A stretch of DNA of 64,000 nt from Actinosynnema sp. ALI-1.44 (GTDB taxonomy: Bacteria > Actinomycetota > Actinomycetes > Mycobacteriales > Pseudonocardiaceae). Both the position numbers and the translations under genes were made by a program. How positions within the stretch are numbered: the stretch's first letter is position 1; every line of letters starts with the position of its first letter. Shown one piece after another: positions 16,899 to 25,612 of this stretch. Under the pieces are notes generated by a model that was not told where the DNA came from, made no database searches, and saw nothing but the letters and a program-made list of their open reading frames with translations. The DNA is taken from NCBI RefSeq assembly GCF_001984155.1, contig NZ_MTQO01000044.1, positions 310,001 to 374,000 of the forward strand, read 5' to 3'.

Positions 16899-17717
16899 TC
16901 ACGGCTTGCGGGCGACGCCCGCGTACAGGAAGACGTGTTCGGAACCGTCCGGCAGCGCACCGTCCGGCCGCCACTTCGGCATGTGCACGAGACCCGGCTC
17001 GACGATGTCCAGCCCGTCGAAGAACCGGGCGATCTCGGCGCCGGTCCGCATCGCGACCGGCTCGCCCGCACCGCTGGAGATCCGCTCGAGCTCACCGGCC
17101 GTCTCCGGCGTGAAGTCGGCGGTGAACTGGGAGAACAGCAGCATGCTGCCGGACGGCACCGCCGCGAGGTACTTCGCCACGATCCCGTACGGGTCGTCGG
17201 CGTCGTGGAACAGGTGCATCAGGCCGATCAGCATCACCGCGACCGGCTTGTCCAGGTCGATGACCGCGCGCAGCTCCGGGTTGGCCAGGGTGGACGCCGG
17301 GTCGCGCACGTCGCCGTGCACCACCGCGGTCGAGTCCGACCCACCGGACAGCAGCGTGCGGGCGTGCTCGAGCAGGATCGGGTCGGTGTCCACATAGGCC
17401 ACCTTCGCGTCCGGGCGCACCTGCCTGGCCACCTCGTGCGTGCTCGGCGACGTCGGCAGACCCGCGCCGAGGTCGAGGAACTGCCCGACGCCCTGCTGCG
17501 CGGCGTACCGCACGGCCCGGCCGAGGAACGCCCGGTTGGCCCTGACCACGCCGCGAATCCACGGCATGGCGGCGATCAGGTCGTCGCCGACCTTGCGGTC
17601 GGCCGCGAAGTTGTCCGTCCCGCCGAGCATGTAGTCGTACACCCTGGCGGAATGCGGGACCTCGGTATTCAGCCCGACGCTTTTCCCGTCGGCCGTTGTC
17701 GTTGGATTCCCGGTCAT
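16899..17717 (-). CDS. SAM-dependent methyltransferase-like protein (DUF574/Methyltransf_19)
   Basis: The 272-residue protein has the characteristic start of this actinobacterial family (HSARVYDYMLGGTDNFAADR), FLDLGAGLPTSPSTHEVAR as the SAM-binding loop, AYVDTDPILLEHAR and AVMLIGLMHLFHDADD. Family members are very common in actinomycete genomes and seldom assigned, so whether it methylates the polyketide or the aziridine branch is unknown. ATG 17717 removes a 100-residue extension without similarity. It is divergent from the O-methyltransferase at 17903, so the shared 185-bp gap should hold both promoters. Confidence 0.85.
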   Translation of the reverse strand: MTGNPTTTADGKSVGLNTEVPHSARVYDYMLGGTDNFAADRKVGDDLIAAMPWIRGVVRANRAFLGRAVRYAAQQGVGQFLDLGAGLPTSPSTHEVARQVRPDAKVAYVDTDPILLEHARTLLSGGSDSTAVVHGDVRDPASTLANPELRAVIDLDKPVAVMLIGLMHLFHDADDPYGIVAKYLAAVPSGSMLLFSQFTADFTPETAGELERISSGAGEPVAMRTGAEIARFFDGLDIVEPGLVHMPKWRPDGALPDGSEHVFLYAGVARKP

Positions 17718-17902
17718 GTCACCGTTTCTAACCGAGGGGATTCCGCCGTGTCGACAGCACGGCACGGCAATCCGAGGACATTTGTAGTGTTGACGATTCC
17801 CTTGCACAGAACTGGAGGTTTCCTGCAACGGCGGGTGTTGAACATTTGTCCCTGCCGCGCCGAAGCTGCTGACACGGGCTGATCGCCAAAGGGAGGGCAC
17901 CG

Positions 17903-18931
17903 ATGCGGCAGGATGCAGGCCAGGCGCTGATGCGACTGGTGTGGGGCTACACGAGCACCGGACTGGTCGTCGCCGCGCTGCGGCTCGACCTGCCCGACCG
18001 GCTCGCCGACCGCACACGCTCCACAGCGGACCTCGCGGACGAACTCGGCGTGCACGAGCCGTCCTTGCGGCGCCTGCTGCGGGCGCTGACCGCGATCGGC
18101 CTCACGTCCGAACCTCACGCCGGGCACTACGCGCTGACCTCGGTGGGCACGTTGCTGCGCAAGGACGTGCCGGATTCACTGCACGCTGTCGTGCGGGTGA
18201 GCACCGACGAGACGATCCTGCGCGGGTGGCGCGATCTGGACTGGAGCGTCCGGACCGGACAGATCGCGTTCAACCGGGTCTACGGAACGGATTTCTTCAC
18301 CCACATCGCCGAGGACGCCGAATTGTCCGCGTTGTTCAACGCGTCGATGGGCGAGGGTACGACCGAAACCGCCGAGGCGATCGCGAAACACTACGACTTC
18401 TCCCGGTTCGGCACCGTGATGGACGTCGGCGGCGGCAACGGAACGCTGATCGCCGCGATCCTCACCGCCGAGCCGCGGCTGCGCGGGATCGTGTTCGACA
18501 GCGAGGAGGGCGTCGAGCAGGCAGCAGGCGTCCTGGCCGACGCCGGTGTCGCCGACCGCTGCGAGGTCACGGCAGGCGACTTCTTCCGCGAGGTGCCCAA
18601 AGGCGCGGACCTGTTGCTGCTCAAGAACATCCTGCACGACTGGGACGACACGCAGGCGGCGGCGATCCTCACCAACTGCCGTGCGGCGATCCCCGCCGAC
18701 GGCAGGCTGGTCCTCGTCGAGTCCGTGCTGCCCGCGACGCCGGAGCCGGGCGGGCCACCGGACGACTACCTGATGGACATCAACATGCTGGTCAACTTCG
18801 GCGGGCGGGAACGCACCGAGGGCGAGTTCCACGCCTTGCTCACTGCGGCTGGGTTCCAACCGCGGCACGCGGTGCGGGTGGGCGAATTAGACGACCACCT
18901 CATCGAAGCCGTCCCAGTCACCAGAAGCTAG
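17903..18931 (+). CDS. SAM-dependent O-methyltransferase (DnrK/TcmN-C-terminal type)
   Basis: This 342-residue small-molecule O-methyltransferase has an N-terminal winged-helix dimerisation domain (LADELGVHEPSLRRLLRALTAIG), SAM loop MDVGGGNGTLIAAIL near residue 175, and LLKNILHDWDD (near 240), with the His that acts as base in plant-type enzymes. It likely methylates a phenolic hydroxyl of the aromatic polyketide. A TTA codon at 18887-18889, near the end of the gene, could make full-length translation depend on the late tRNA-Leu (bldA). It is the first rightward gene before the amino-acid module and lies 9 bp from it. Confidence 0.92.
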   Translation: MRQDAGQALMRLVWGYTSTGLVVAALRLDLPDRLADRTRSTADLADELGVHEPSLRRLLRALTAIGLTSEPHAGHYALTSVGTLLRKDVPDSLHAVVRVSTDETILRGWRDLDWSVRTGQIAFNRVYGTDFFTHIAEDAELSALFNASMGEGTTETAEAIAKHYDFSRFGTVMDVGGGNGTLIAAILTAEPRLRGIVFDSEEGVEQAAGVLADAGVADRCEVTAGDFFREVPKGADLLLLKNILHDWDDTQAAAILTNCRAAIPADGRLVLVESVLPATPEPGGPPDDYLMDINMLVNFGGRERTEGEFHALLTAAGFQPRHAVRVGELDDHLIEAVPVTRS

Positions 18932-18940
18932 GAGATCACC

Positions 18941-20059
18941 ATGGCCACACCGTCGCCGGACTCTGTACACGCGAACCTGATGGACTGTGTGCAGACCAAC
19001 CTCGCGGTGCTCGCCGACCACCACTACGGCCCCGACGCGCACCTGAACCTGGGCGCGCAGTTGACCTTTCACTGGCGGCACCGCTCGAACGAGCTGCCGA
19101 CCGTCGAACCGAGCCTCGCCAAGCAGATCGCGGCGGCCGAGGACCTGCTCGGCCTGGTCGCGCGCGACCGGGCGACCGTCGCGGGGCCCGAACTGTTCGA
19201 TTGGACCGCCGGACGTGACCTCGTGTACGTCGTCGCCGACGCCTACGAACTGCCCTGGGTGCCGTACTTCGGCAACCAGCACATGGAACACAGCTTCCTG
19301 CTCGCGCCTGACTGCACGGTCATCGACGCCTACGCCAACGAAACCCAGTGGGGAACGGCCGCGCCCGGCACGTGGAAGCTCTGCGACCAACAGCTGTGCC
19401 TGCCGCAGGCCGAGGTGTTCCACTTCGAACCCACCACACTGGGCCTGCCCCGGCTGACGCCGTCGCTGGACGACGGCAACGTCGACGGCTACATCGCGGC
19501 GTACGAACGTGACCCGAACCGGTCACGAACAGTCGAGCGACTCACGCTGGAAACCTGGTTGCTGACGCGGTCACGCAAACTGCACGCCGCGTTCCAGCAG
19601 GTGCACGGCCGACCAGCCGACGACATGGCAGAGCACCTGCGAGGCTGGGATTCGTTGTCCGAGCAGGCTTACCTGGCGTATCGACGCGTGCTGCGCGGCC
19701 GGGACGAGCCGCCGTGGCTGGTGGGCAGGCTGGCTGAGCTGCTGGCCGCCGATCGTGCCGTGTTCGCTGTGCCCACACGAGCCGCCAACGCCTACAGCGG
19801 CCCGTTGACTGGCGACGCGCTGCGCCGGGCGGTTGCCGCGATCGCGAGCGCGGTGCTGGGGGTCACCGAGGCGAGGCTGCTCGGCGGCCTCGAGTTCACG
19901 ACGTTGCCCCGGTTCAGCTCGTTCCGACTGGTGGAGATCATCGAACGGCTGGAGGACGACCTCGGCGTCGAACTGGACCCGGCCGACCTGGTCCCCGAGA
20001 ACCTGCACCGGGTCGACGACCTGTGCCGCATCGCCCGACAACCCGGAGTCCGCGCATGA
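18941..20059 (+). CDS. BtrH-like papain-fold acyltransferase fused to a carrier domain
   Basis: This 372-residue protein has two parts. Residues 1 to about 285 look like the BtrH N-terminal (papain-like) family: Cys16 in LMDCVQTNLAVLADHHYG, His117 in the stretch LPWVPYFGNQHMEHSFLL, and Asp129 in TVIDAYANE, a plausible Cys-His-Asp triad. The C-terminal ~75 residues resemble an acyl carrier domain, with Ser327 in FSSFRLVEIIERLEDDLGVEL at the phosphopantetheine site (the usual Asp before it is Ser). BtrH moves an aminoacyl chain from ACP to butirosin's core; here the enzyme may accept the aminoacyl starter on its own carrier and hand it to the PKS. It heads an operon of nine coupled genes running to 28016. 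A second BtrH-like gene lies at 25609. Confidence 0.7.
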   Translation: MATPSPDSVHANLMDCVQTNLAVLADHHYGPDAHLNLGAQLTFHWRHRSNELPTVEPSLAKQIAAAEDLLGLVARDRATVAGPELFDWTAGRDLVYVVADAYELPWVPYFGNQHMEHSFLLAPDCTVIDAYANETQWGTAAPGTWKLCDQQLCLPQAEVFHFEPTTLGLPRLTPSLDDGNVDGYIAAYERDPNRSRTVERLTLETWLLTRSRKLHAAFQQVHGRPADDMAEHLRGWDSLSEQAYLAYRRVLRGRDEPPWLVGRLAELLAADRAVFAVPTRAANAYSGPLTGDALRRAVAAIASAVLGVTEARLLGGLEFTTLPRFSSFRLVEIIERLEDDLGVELDPADLVPENLHRVDDLCRIARQPGVRA

Positions 20060-21522
20060 GCCTGGTACACCACATCGCCGACGAGGCCGCGCGGCGCTGG
20101 CCGGACCGGCCCGCGATCACCGGTGGCGACACCACCCTGACCCATCACGAGCTCGCGACGGCCAGCCGCCGGACAGCGAGGTGGCTGTTGGACAACGGTG
20201 TGCGGCGCGGTGACCGGATTGTCCTGGTGAGCCCGTCGTCGGTTCTGCACCCGGTGCTGATCTACGCGGCGTCCCGGATCGGCGCGATTATCTCGGTTCT
20301 GCACGAGCAGACCACCGAATGGTCGCTCACGCACGTGCTGGACGACTGCGAACCGGTCCTGCTGATCTCCGACGACTTCGCCGCGACAGCGCGGGCCAGG
20401 GCAATCAAGGCGGTCCGTACGGACGAGGTGTCGCAGGCAACCGGCGACACCGGTCCGGACCCCTTGGCGGTGGACGCGTTGTTCCTGCTCTACACCTCGG
20501 GAACCACGTCGGCGCCGAAAGCCGTGGTGAGTACGCACCAGCCGGTCGTGTTCGCGGTGAACGCCATCCAGTCCGTGCTCCGGTACAGGGAAACGGACGT
20601 CATCTACTGTCCGCTTCCGCTGTCCTTCGACTACGGCATGTACCAGCTGTTCCTCGGCGCGGTGTCCGGGGCCAGGGTCTGGTTGGGGCGCCCGGCCGAG
20701 GTCGGGCCGTCGCTGGTCGGCAAACTGGTCGCTTCGGGAGCCACGGTCCTGCCCGCGGTCCCCGCTGTGGCAGAGGCGCTCGCGCGGCTGCTGCCCAGGC
20801 ATCGAGGGCGGAAACCCGCGCTTCGGCTGCTGACCAACACGGGTGCCGCGATGCCAGGAAATGTCCTTTCGGAGTTGCGGGCCGCCCTTCCGGGCCTGTC
20901 GGTCCAGTTGATGTTCGGCCTGACCGAGTGCAAGCGTGCCACGATCGCGCCGCCGGACGCCGACCTGGACAACCCCGGGACCTGCGGTGTGGCGCTGCCG
21001 GGCACCGAGGTGTTCACAGTGGACGAATCAGGCGTCCGGCTCGGCGCCGGTGAGATCGGCGAGATCACGGTCCGCGGGCCGAACGTGATGTCCGGGTACT
21101 GGCGGCAGCCGGAGATGACCGCGCGACGGTTCGTCCGCCGCGACGGCCTGTTCCCGGAGTTGCGGACCGGCGACCACGGCTGGCTCGACGAGGCCGGGCA
21201 CCTGCATTTCGTCGGCAGGCTCGACGACATCTACAAGGAACGCGGCCTGCGGGTCAGCGCGACCGAAGTCGAGGCCGCGGCCCGGCGCGTCGCCGGGGTG
21301 GAGTCCGCGGTGGTCCTGCCGCCGAACGACGGCCGCCCGGCGGTCCTGGTGGTCGTGACCGATCACGCGCCGCAGCACGTCCTGGCCGGGATGCGCCAGG
21401 AGATCGAGGAGTTCAAGATCCCCGGCCGTTGCCTGGTCGCCGACCGGCTGCCGTTGACCGGCAACGGGAAGGTCGATCGCAAGGCAGTGGCCGCGATGCT
21501 CGTGGAGGCCGACGGTGGATGA
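20056..21522 (+). CDS. AMP-forming acyl/aminoacyl-ACP ligase (exosortase-cluster ligase type)
   Basis: This 488-residue ANL-family adenylating enzyme has P-loop LLYTSGTTSAPKAVVSTH near 150, PLSFDYGMYQLFLGA, FGLTECKRATI, the hinge GRLDDIYKERGLRVSATEVE and catalytic Lys in TGNGKVDRKAV. The SFDYGxYQLF segment resembles the ligases that travel with a PLP decarboxylase and an ACP in exosortase-A clusters; here the next two genes are exactly that decarboxylase and ACP. It is one of two adenylating enzymes in the operon; one of them should activate aspartate if the product is azicemicin-like. ATG 20056 overlaps the upstream stop (ATGA), and the 3' end overlaps the decarboxylase by 8 bp. Confidence 0.85.
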   Translation: MSLVHHIADEAARRWPDRPAITGGDTTLTHHELATASRRTARWLLDNGVRRGDRIVLVSPSSVLHPVLIYAASRIGAIISVLHEQTTEWSLTHVLDDCEPVLLISDDFAATARARAIKAVRTDEVSQATGDTGPDPLAVDALFLLYTSGTTSAPKAVVSTHQPVVFAVNAIQSVLRYRETDVIYCPLPLSFDYGMYQLFLGAVSGARVWLGRPAEVGPSLVGKLVASGATVLPAVPAVAEALARLLPRHRGRKPALRLLTNTGAAMPGNVLSELRAALPGLSVQLMFGLTECKRATIAPPDADLDNPGTCGVALPGTEVFTVDESGVRLGAGEIGEITVRGPNVMSGYWRQPEMTARRFVRRDGLFPELRTGDHGWLDEAGHLHFVGRLDDIYKERGLRVSATEVEAAARRVAGVESAVVLPPNDGRPAVLVVVTDHAPQHVLAGMRQEIEEFKIPGRCLVADRLPLTGNGKVDRKAVAAMLVEADGG

Positions 21523-22702
21523 CAGGCTGCCGGAGACCCCGGCGTACGTGTACGACCTCGCGGAGATCCGGGCCAACCAGGAGGCGTTGGTCCGGGCCCT
21601 GCCCGACCGGTCCATCCTGTACTACTCGCTGAAGGCCAACCCGCATCCGGATGTGCTCGGCACGATCCGCCAGGGCGGCGCTCGCGCCGAGGTGTGTTCA
21701 CGCGGGGAACTCGACGCGGCGCTCGCGACCGGCTGGTCCGCGGACGAGATTCTCTACACCGGGCCCGGCAAACGGGACGAGGATCTCGCGTATGCCATCA
21801 AGTCGGGCCTGGACAAGTTCTCCGTGGACTCGGTGACCGGTTTGGACCAGCTCGACCGGATCGCCTCGGCGCACGGCGTCCAGGCGCGGTGCCTGCTGCG
21901 GGTCAACGACGACCAGCCGGTCGCGGGGCAGGGTCTGGCGATGACCGGTGTCGCGTCCCAGTTCGGTGCCGACACCTCGTGGGTGCTCGCCGAGCCGGAG
22001 AAGTTCACGTCACGGCCGAACGCGATCGTGTCGGGCCTGCACCTGTACATGGGCACCAACATGACCACAGTGGACGATCTGGTCGCGCAGTTCCGGCGGT
22101 CGCTGGACACCGGGATCGAGCTGACCGAGGTGCTCCGGCAGCACGGTGCCGACATGCACATGCTGGATCTCGGCGGCGGGTTCGGCGCGCCGTTCGCCCG
22201 CGCGGGCAGCGCGGTCGCCCTCACCGGGCTCAAGGACGAACTCGACCGGATGCTCGACGGCCACGACCTGGTGATCGCGTTCGAGTCCGGTCGTTATCTG
22301 GTCGGTACCGCGGGCACGCTGTACACGACCGTGCTCGACGTCAAGCGGTCGCACGGCAAGCGGGTCGTGGTGCTGGATTCGGGGATCAACCACCTCGGCG
22401 GGATGTCCGGCCTGCGCCGCCTGCCGCCGCTGGTCCCGGACGTCACCTCCCCCGGCGATCTCAGCGGCGCGATGCTGGCCGGTCCACTGTGCACGCCGCT
22501 GGACCTGTGGGCGCGGTCGGCGCGGATTCCCGATGTCCGGCCGGGTGACGTGCTCGCGATTCCGAACGTCGGGGCGTACGGCCTGTACGCGAGCCTGGTC
22601 GCGTTCCTCGGCCACCCGCTGCCGGTCGAAGTGGTCGTCGACGGCGACGCCCCGCCCAGGATCTCCCGGCTGGCTCTCACTAGGAATTCAACGGAGACAT
22701 GA
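21515..22702 (+). CDS. PLP-dependent decarboxylase, fold type III (BtrK/LysA-like), acting on an ACP-bound amino acid
   Basis: The 395-residue alanine-racemase-fold decarboxylase carries the PLP lysine in YYSLKANPHPDVL (Lys43), the phosphate-binding LGGGFGAPF, ESGRYLVGTAGTLYT and a C-terminal CTPLDLWARSARIP ... NVGAYGLYASL. It lacks the features that would make it an obvious housekeeping diaminopimelate decarboxylase and sits between an adenylating ligase and an ACP, like BtrK, which decarboxylates glutamyl-ACP. By analogy it would turn aspartate held through its side-chain carboxyl into beta-alanyl-ACP. It starts with GTG inside the upstream gene, so translation is coupled. Confidence 0.88.
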   Translation: MDDRLPETPAYVYDLAEIRANQEALVRALPDRSILYYSLKANPHPDVLGTIRQGGARAEVCSRGELDAALATGWSADEILYTGPGKRDEDLAYAIKSGLDKFSVDSVTGLDQLDRIASAHGVQARCLLRVNDDQPVAGQGLAMTGVASQFGADTSWVLAEPEKFTSRPNAIVSGLHLYMGTNMTTVDDLVAQFRRSLDTGIELTEVLRQHGADMHMLDLGGGFGAPFARAGSAVALTGLKDELDRMLDGHDLVIAFESGRYLVGTAGTLYTTVLDVKRSHGKRVVVLDSGINHLGGMSGLRRLPPLVPDVTSPGDLSGAMLAGPLCTPLDLWARSARIPDVRPGDVLAIPNVGAYGLYASLVAFLGHPLPVEVVVDGDAPPRISRLALTRNSTET

Positions 22703-22703
22703 C

Positions 22704-22943
22704 ATGGACGCGCGTTTCACCGAACTGCTCGGCAAGTTCCTGAAGTTCGCCGACGGCAAACCGATCACCGAGGACTCGGACCTGCGGGCGCTGGGTCTCG
22801 ACTCGATGCAGTCCATCGAGTTGCTGTTCGCCATCGAGGACACCTACGGCGTCTCGTTGCCGGACGACGAGATGGGTGACGCCACGTTCGCCACCGCGGG
22901 CAGCCTGTGGCGGGCGATCGCGACAGCGGGAGCGGCCGCATGA
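22704..22943 (+). CDS. Second acyl carrier protein (amino-acid starter ACP)
   Basis: The 79-residue carrier protein has phosphopantetheine Ser34 in LRALGLDSMQSIELLF. Its DSM motif and overall sequence differ from the polyketide ACP at 6215 (YES motif). It follows the decarboxylase by one base, with GGAGAC upstream, and overlaps the next gene by ATGA. Its neighbours imply that it carries the activated, then decarboxylated, then oxidised amino acid. Confidence 0.93.
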   Translation: MDARFTELLGKFLKFADGKPITEDSDLRALGLDSMQSIELLFAIEDTYGVSLPDDEMGDATFATAGSLWRAIATAGAAA

Positions 22944-24079
22944 ACGAGCTCGTCGACCAGGTCGTCCAGGTCGCCGAACGGCACGTGGCCCGCGCCGACC
23001 GGGACGCGGTGTTCCCCGTCGAGGCGCTGGCGGAGTTGCGGCGCACCCGGCTGCTCGGCCTGCTGGTCCCGGCCGAGTACGGCGGTCTCGGCGGGACCCT
23101 GGCCGATGTCGTCGACGTGGGCATCAAGCTCGGCCGGACCGACATGTCGCTGTCGATGATCTTCGTGATGCACTGCCAGCAGGTCGCCGCGGTCGTCCGG
23201 CACGCGCACGAGCCGTTCCGCGCGGACCTGCTGAAACGCATCGGCCAGGGGCAGGTCTACCTGGCGTCGGTGACCACCGAGGCGGGCAAGGGCGGTCACC
23301 TGCGCAGCGCGGAGTCCGCGCTCAGCGGGGACACGGCACTGGCCGTCGACCGGTTCGCGCCGATCGTGACCGGCGGCGCGCACGCGGACGGCTTCCTGAT
23401 CACCATGCGCAGTCCGGACGCCGACTCCCCCAACCAGGTCTCGTTGGTCTACGCCGACCGCGACCAGTTGGAGGTGACCGCCTCCGGCGACTGGCAGCCG
23501 ATGGGCATGCGTGCCAGCCACAGCGTGCCGATGAAGCTGGTCGGCAGCGTGCCCGGGGAGCAGGTGATCGGCGAGCACGGGGCGTTCGGGGACATCGCCA
23601 CCACCATCTTCGCACCGCTGGCACATCTGGGTTGGTCCGCCGCGTGGCTCGGAACGGCCGCGGGCGCGTTGTCGCGTGTGCTGCGGATGATCCGCGGCAA
23701 GGAGGGCCGCGACCGGTTCGACATCAAGTCCGAACTGCTGCTGACCAGGCTTTCCACCGCACGGCAACGACTTGACGGCGTGCACGCCCTGCTGCGGCGG
23801 GCCGAGCACGTCGTGGCGACCGCGCCGGACCTGTCCCAGCCGGTCAACCAACTGCTGCTGAACGCGTTGAAGATCACCGCGGCCGAACAGTGCCACGCGG
23901 CGGTGAACGACCTGGTGGACGCGGTCGGGCTGCGGCACGGCTACCTCAAGGACTCGCCGACCCGGCTTGAGCTGGCCCTGCGTGACCTGCGGTCGGCCGC
24001 GTTGAACTACAGCAACGACCGGTTGCACCTCGCGGACGGCCGGCTCGCGCTGCTCGACCCGGAGGTCCGCTTTGTCTGA
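22940..24079 (+). CDS. Acyl-CoA (acyl-ACP) dehydrogenase-like flavoprotein 1
   Basis: The 379-residue protein has the acyl-CoA dehydrogenase layout: helical N-terminus (LRRTRLLGLLVPAEYGGLGG), mid beta-domain (LASVTTEAGKGGHLRSAES; GMRASHSVPMKLVG) and helical C-terminus with QPVNQLLLNALKITAAEQCHAA and GLRHGYLKDSPTRLELALRDLRSA. The C-terminus lacks the common YEGT-type ending, so the catalytic Glu cannot be placed with confidence. Homologues in natural-product clusters dehydrogenate carrier-bound acyl or aminoacyl groups. Coupling to the ACP (ATGA) suggests that ACP is its substrate carrier. It may oxidise beta-alanyl-ACP on the way to the aziridine. Confidence 0.85.
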   Translation: MNELVDQVVQVAERHVARADRDAVFPVEALAELRRTRLLGLLVPAEYGGLGGTLADVVDVGIKLGRTDMSLSMIFVMHCQQVAAVVRHAHEPFRADLLKRIGQGQVYLASVTTEAGKGGHLRSAESALSGDTALAVDRFAPIVTGGAHADGFLITMRSPDADSPNQVSLVYADRDQLEVTASGDWQPMGMRASHSVPMKLVGSVPGEQVIGEHGAFGDIATTIFAPLAHLGWSAAWLGTAAGALSRVLRMIRGKEGRDRFDIKSELLLTRLSTARQRLDGVHALLRRAEHVVATAPDLSQPVNQLLLNALKITAAEQCHAAVNDLVDAVGLRHGYLKDSPTRLELALRDLRSAALNYSNDRLHLADGRLALLDPEVRFV

Positions 24080-25145
24080 TCTGCTGGTCGCGCCCTCGCT
24101 GACCGGCGTGCTGAACGGCCTGGCCGCCAGTGCGTCGGGCCGCGACGTGTGGCGCGCACTCGGCCGGGCCCGGCTGATCGAACAGGTCGGCACGGACCCG
24201 GACCGGCTGGGACGTCTGCTCGCCGCGGTGGACCGGCGTTTCCCGGTCGGCACGACACTGTCGGTGTGCGTGCAGGTGGCGACCGTGCTGCCGATCCTGG
24301 CGGACGGCCCCGCCGAGATCCTGCACCGGGTGCGAGCCGGGATCGACACGATCGCCCTGGCCGCGACGGACATCGGGTCGGGTTCGGACCTGACCGCGCT
24401 GCGCACCGAGGTCCGGCTCGGCGACGACGGGATCGACCTCACCGGCGACAAACGCTGGATCACCAACGCGACCACGGCCGACGCGTTCCTGGTGCTGGCC
24501 AGGCACAAGGCGGGACGGCACTTCTCCAGCTTCACGTGGGTGCTGGTGCCCGCGTCCGCGCCGGGGGTGACCGTGACACCGGCGGACACACCCCTGTTCG
24601 AGGGTTCCGGGGTCGGGCACATCAGCTTCGACCACGTGTGTTCCGGGCAGGTCATCGGACGTCCTGGCCGTGGCCTGGCCACGTTCGCGCGGCACATCGG
24701 CACCGAGCGCCTCGCCGGTGGGCTGTGGTCGGTGGCGTTGTGCCGCCGTGTCCTGGCCGACACGCTTGAGCGCTTGTCCACACGGTCCTACGGCGAGAAC
24801 ACCCTGTGGCATCTGGACAGCGTCCGGCAGCGGTTCGCCGAGTGCCTTGTCCGGCTCCGCCAACTGGACGCGTTGACCAGGACCGTCGGCAGCCGGATCG
24901 ACACCACCACAGCGGCGTTGGTGAAGGCCGCCGCCGCGAGCACTGTCGATCATGTTCTCGCCGAATGCGCGCACCTGCAAGGCGCCGACGGTTTCGCGGC
25001 TGACGGCGTGCAGCACCTGCGTGCCCAGGCCGGGCTGTTCGGGGTGGGCGGCGGCGTGACCGAGGTCGTTCTGTCCACTGTGGCCGATGACGCGCTGTCA
25101 CTGCTGCGCGGGATGGACCCGGAATGTTCACCCGGACTCGGATAG
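24072..25145 (+). CDS. Acyl-CoA (acyl-ACP) dehydrogenase-like flavoprotein 2
   Basis: The 357-residue divergent member of the same fold has AATDIGSGSDLTALRTEVR (FAD-contacting strand, normally TEPGAGSD) and DKRWITNATTADAFLVLARH, then HISFDHVCSGQVIGRPGRG. The N-terminus is shorter than usual, so the first helical domain is reduced. It starts with TTG at 24072 after GGAGG and overlaps the first dehydrogenase by 8 bases. Two tandem, unequal dehydrogenases in one operon suggest a heteromeric enzyme or two consecutive oxidations of the ACP-bound amino acid. Confidence 0.8.
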   Translation: MSDLLVAPSLTGVLNGLAASASGRDVWRALGRARLIEQVGTDPDRLGRLLAAVDRRFPVGTTLSVCVQVATVLPILADGPAEILHRVRAGIDTIALAATDIGSGSDLTALRTEVRLGDDGIDLTGDKRWITNATTADAFLVLARHKAGRHFSSFTWVLVPASAPGVTVTPADTPLFEGSGVGHISFDHVCSGQVIGRPGRGLATFARHIGTERLAGGLWSVALCRRVLADTLERLSTRSYGENTLWHLDSVRQRFAECLVRLRQLDALTRTVGSRIDTTTAALVKAAAASTVDHVLAECAHLQGADGFAADGVQHLRAQAGLFGVGGGVTEVVLSTVADDALSLLRGMDPECSPGLG

Positions 25146-25612
25146 TCCGGGTGGCCGCCGGGATCTGGGTCGCCACCGGCCCCCTGCCCCGGGGGATGCG
25201 TGAGTCGGCGGCGGCCTGGCGGCTGCTGCGGAGGTTGCTGCGGGTGGTCGTTCCGTCCGCCGCGGCGGACGACGTGGTGACACACCCAGGCGGCAAGCCC
25301 TATCTGCGCGGTCATCGGGAACTGGGGATCAGCGTGTCGCACGACCGGGGCGCTGTCGCGGCGTGCGTCGGTGTGGACCGGGCTGTCGGCGTCGACGTGC
25401 AGGTCCCCGACGGGTCGCTGGAACGCGCGTGGGCGTGGACCGTCCGCGAGGCACTTGTGAAGACCACCGGGGAGGGACTGGCAGGCAGGCCGTGGGACAT
25501 CGACGTCCCACCGGGGCGCGGGTCGGGCACGTGGCGGTCGTGCCACTGGGTCAGCCTGCGCGGCCGGTCGTCGATCCCGGTCAGCTACGCGTACCGGAAG
25601 GAAGCCCGATGA
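25124..25612 (+). CDS. 4'-phosphopantetheinyl transferase (Sfp type, short)
   Basis: The 162-residue protein shows the family's motifs: [31 protein letters not shown] (metal-binding Asp) and the downstream [14 protein letters not shown], corresponding to WxxKEAxxK. It is small compared with Sfp (about 220 residues) but has all the key segments. It would activate the carrier domains of this operon, and probably the PKS ACP, by adding phosphopantetheine. The start overlaps the dehydrogenase by 22 bases; the stop overlaps the next gene by ATGA. Confidence 0.88.
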   Translation: MFTRTRIVRVAAGIWVATGPLPRGMRESAAAWRLLRRLLRVVVPSAAADDVVTHPGGKPYLRGHRELGISVSHDRGAVAACVGVDRAVGVDVQVPDGSLERAWAWTVREALVKTTGEGLAGRPWDIDVPPGRGSGTWRSCHWVSLRGRSSIPVSYAYRKEAR

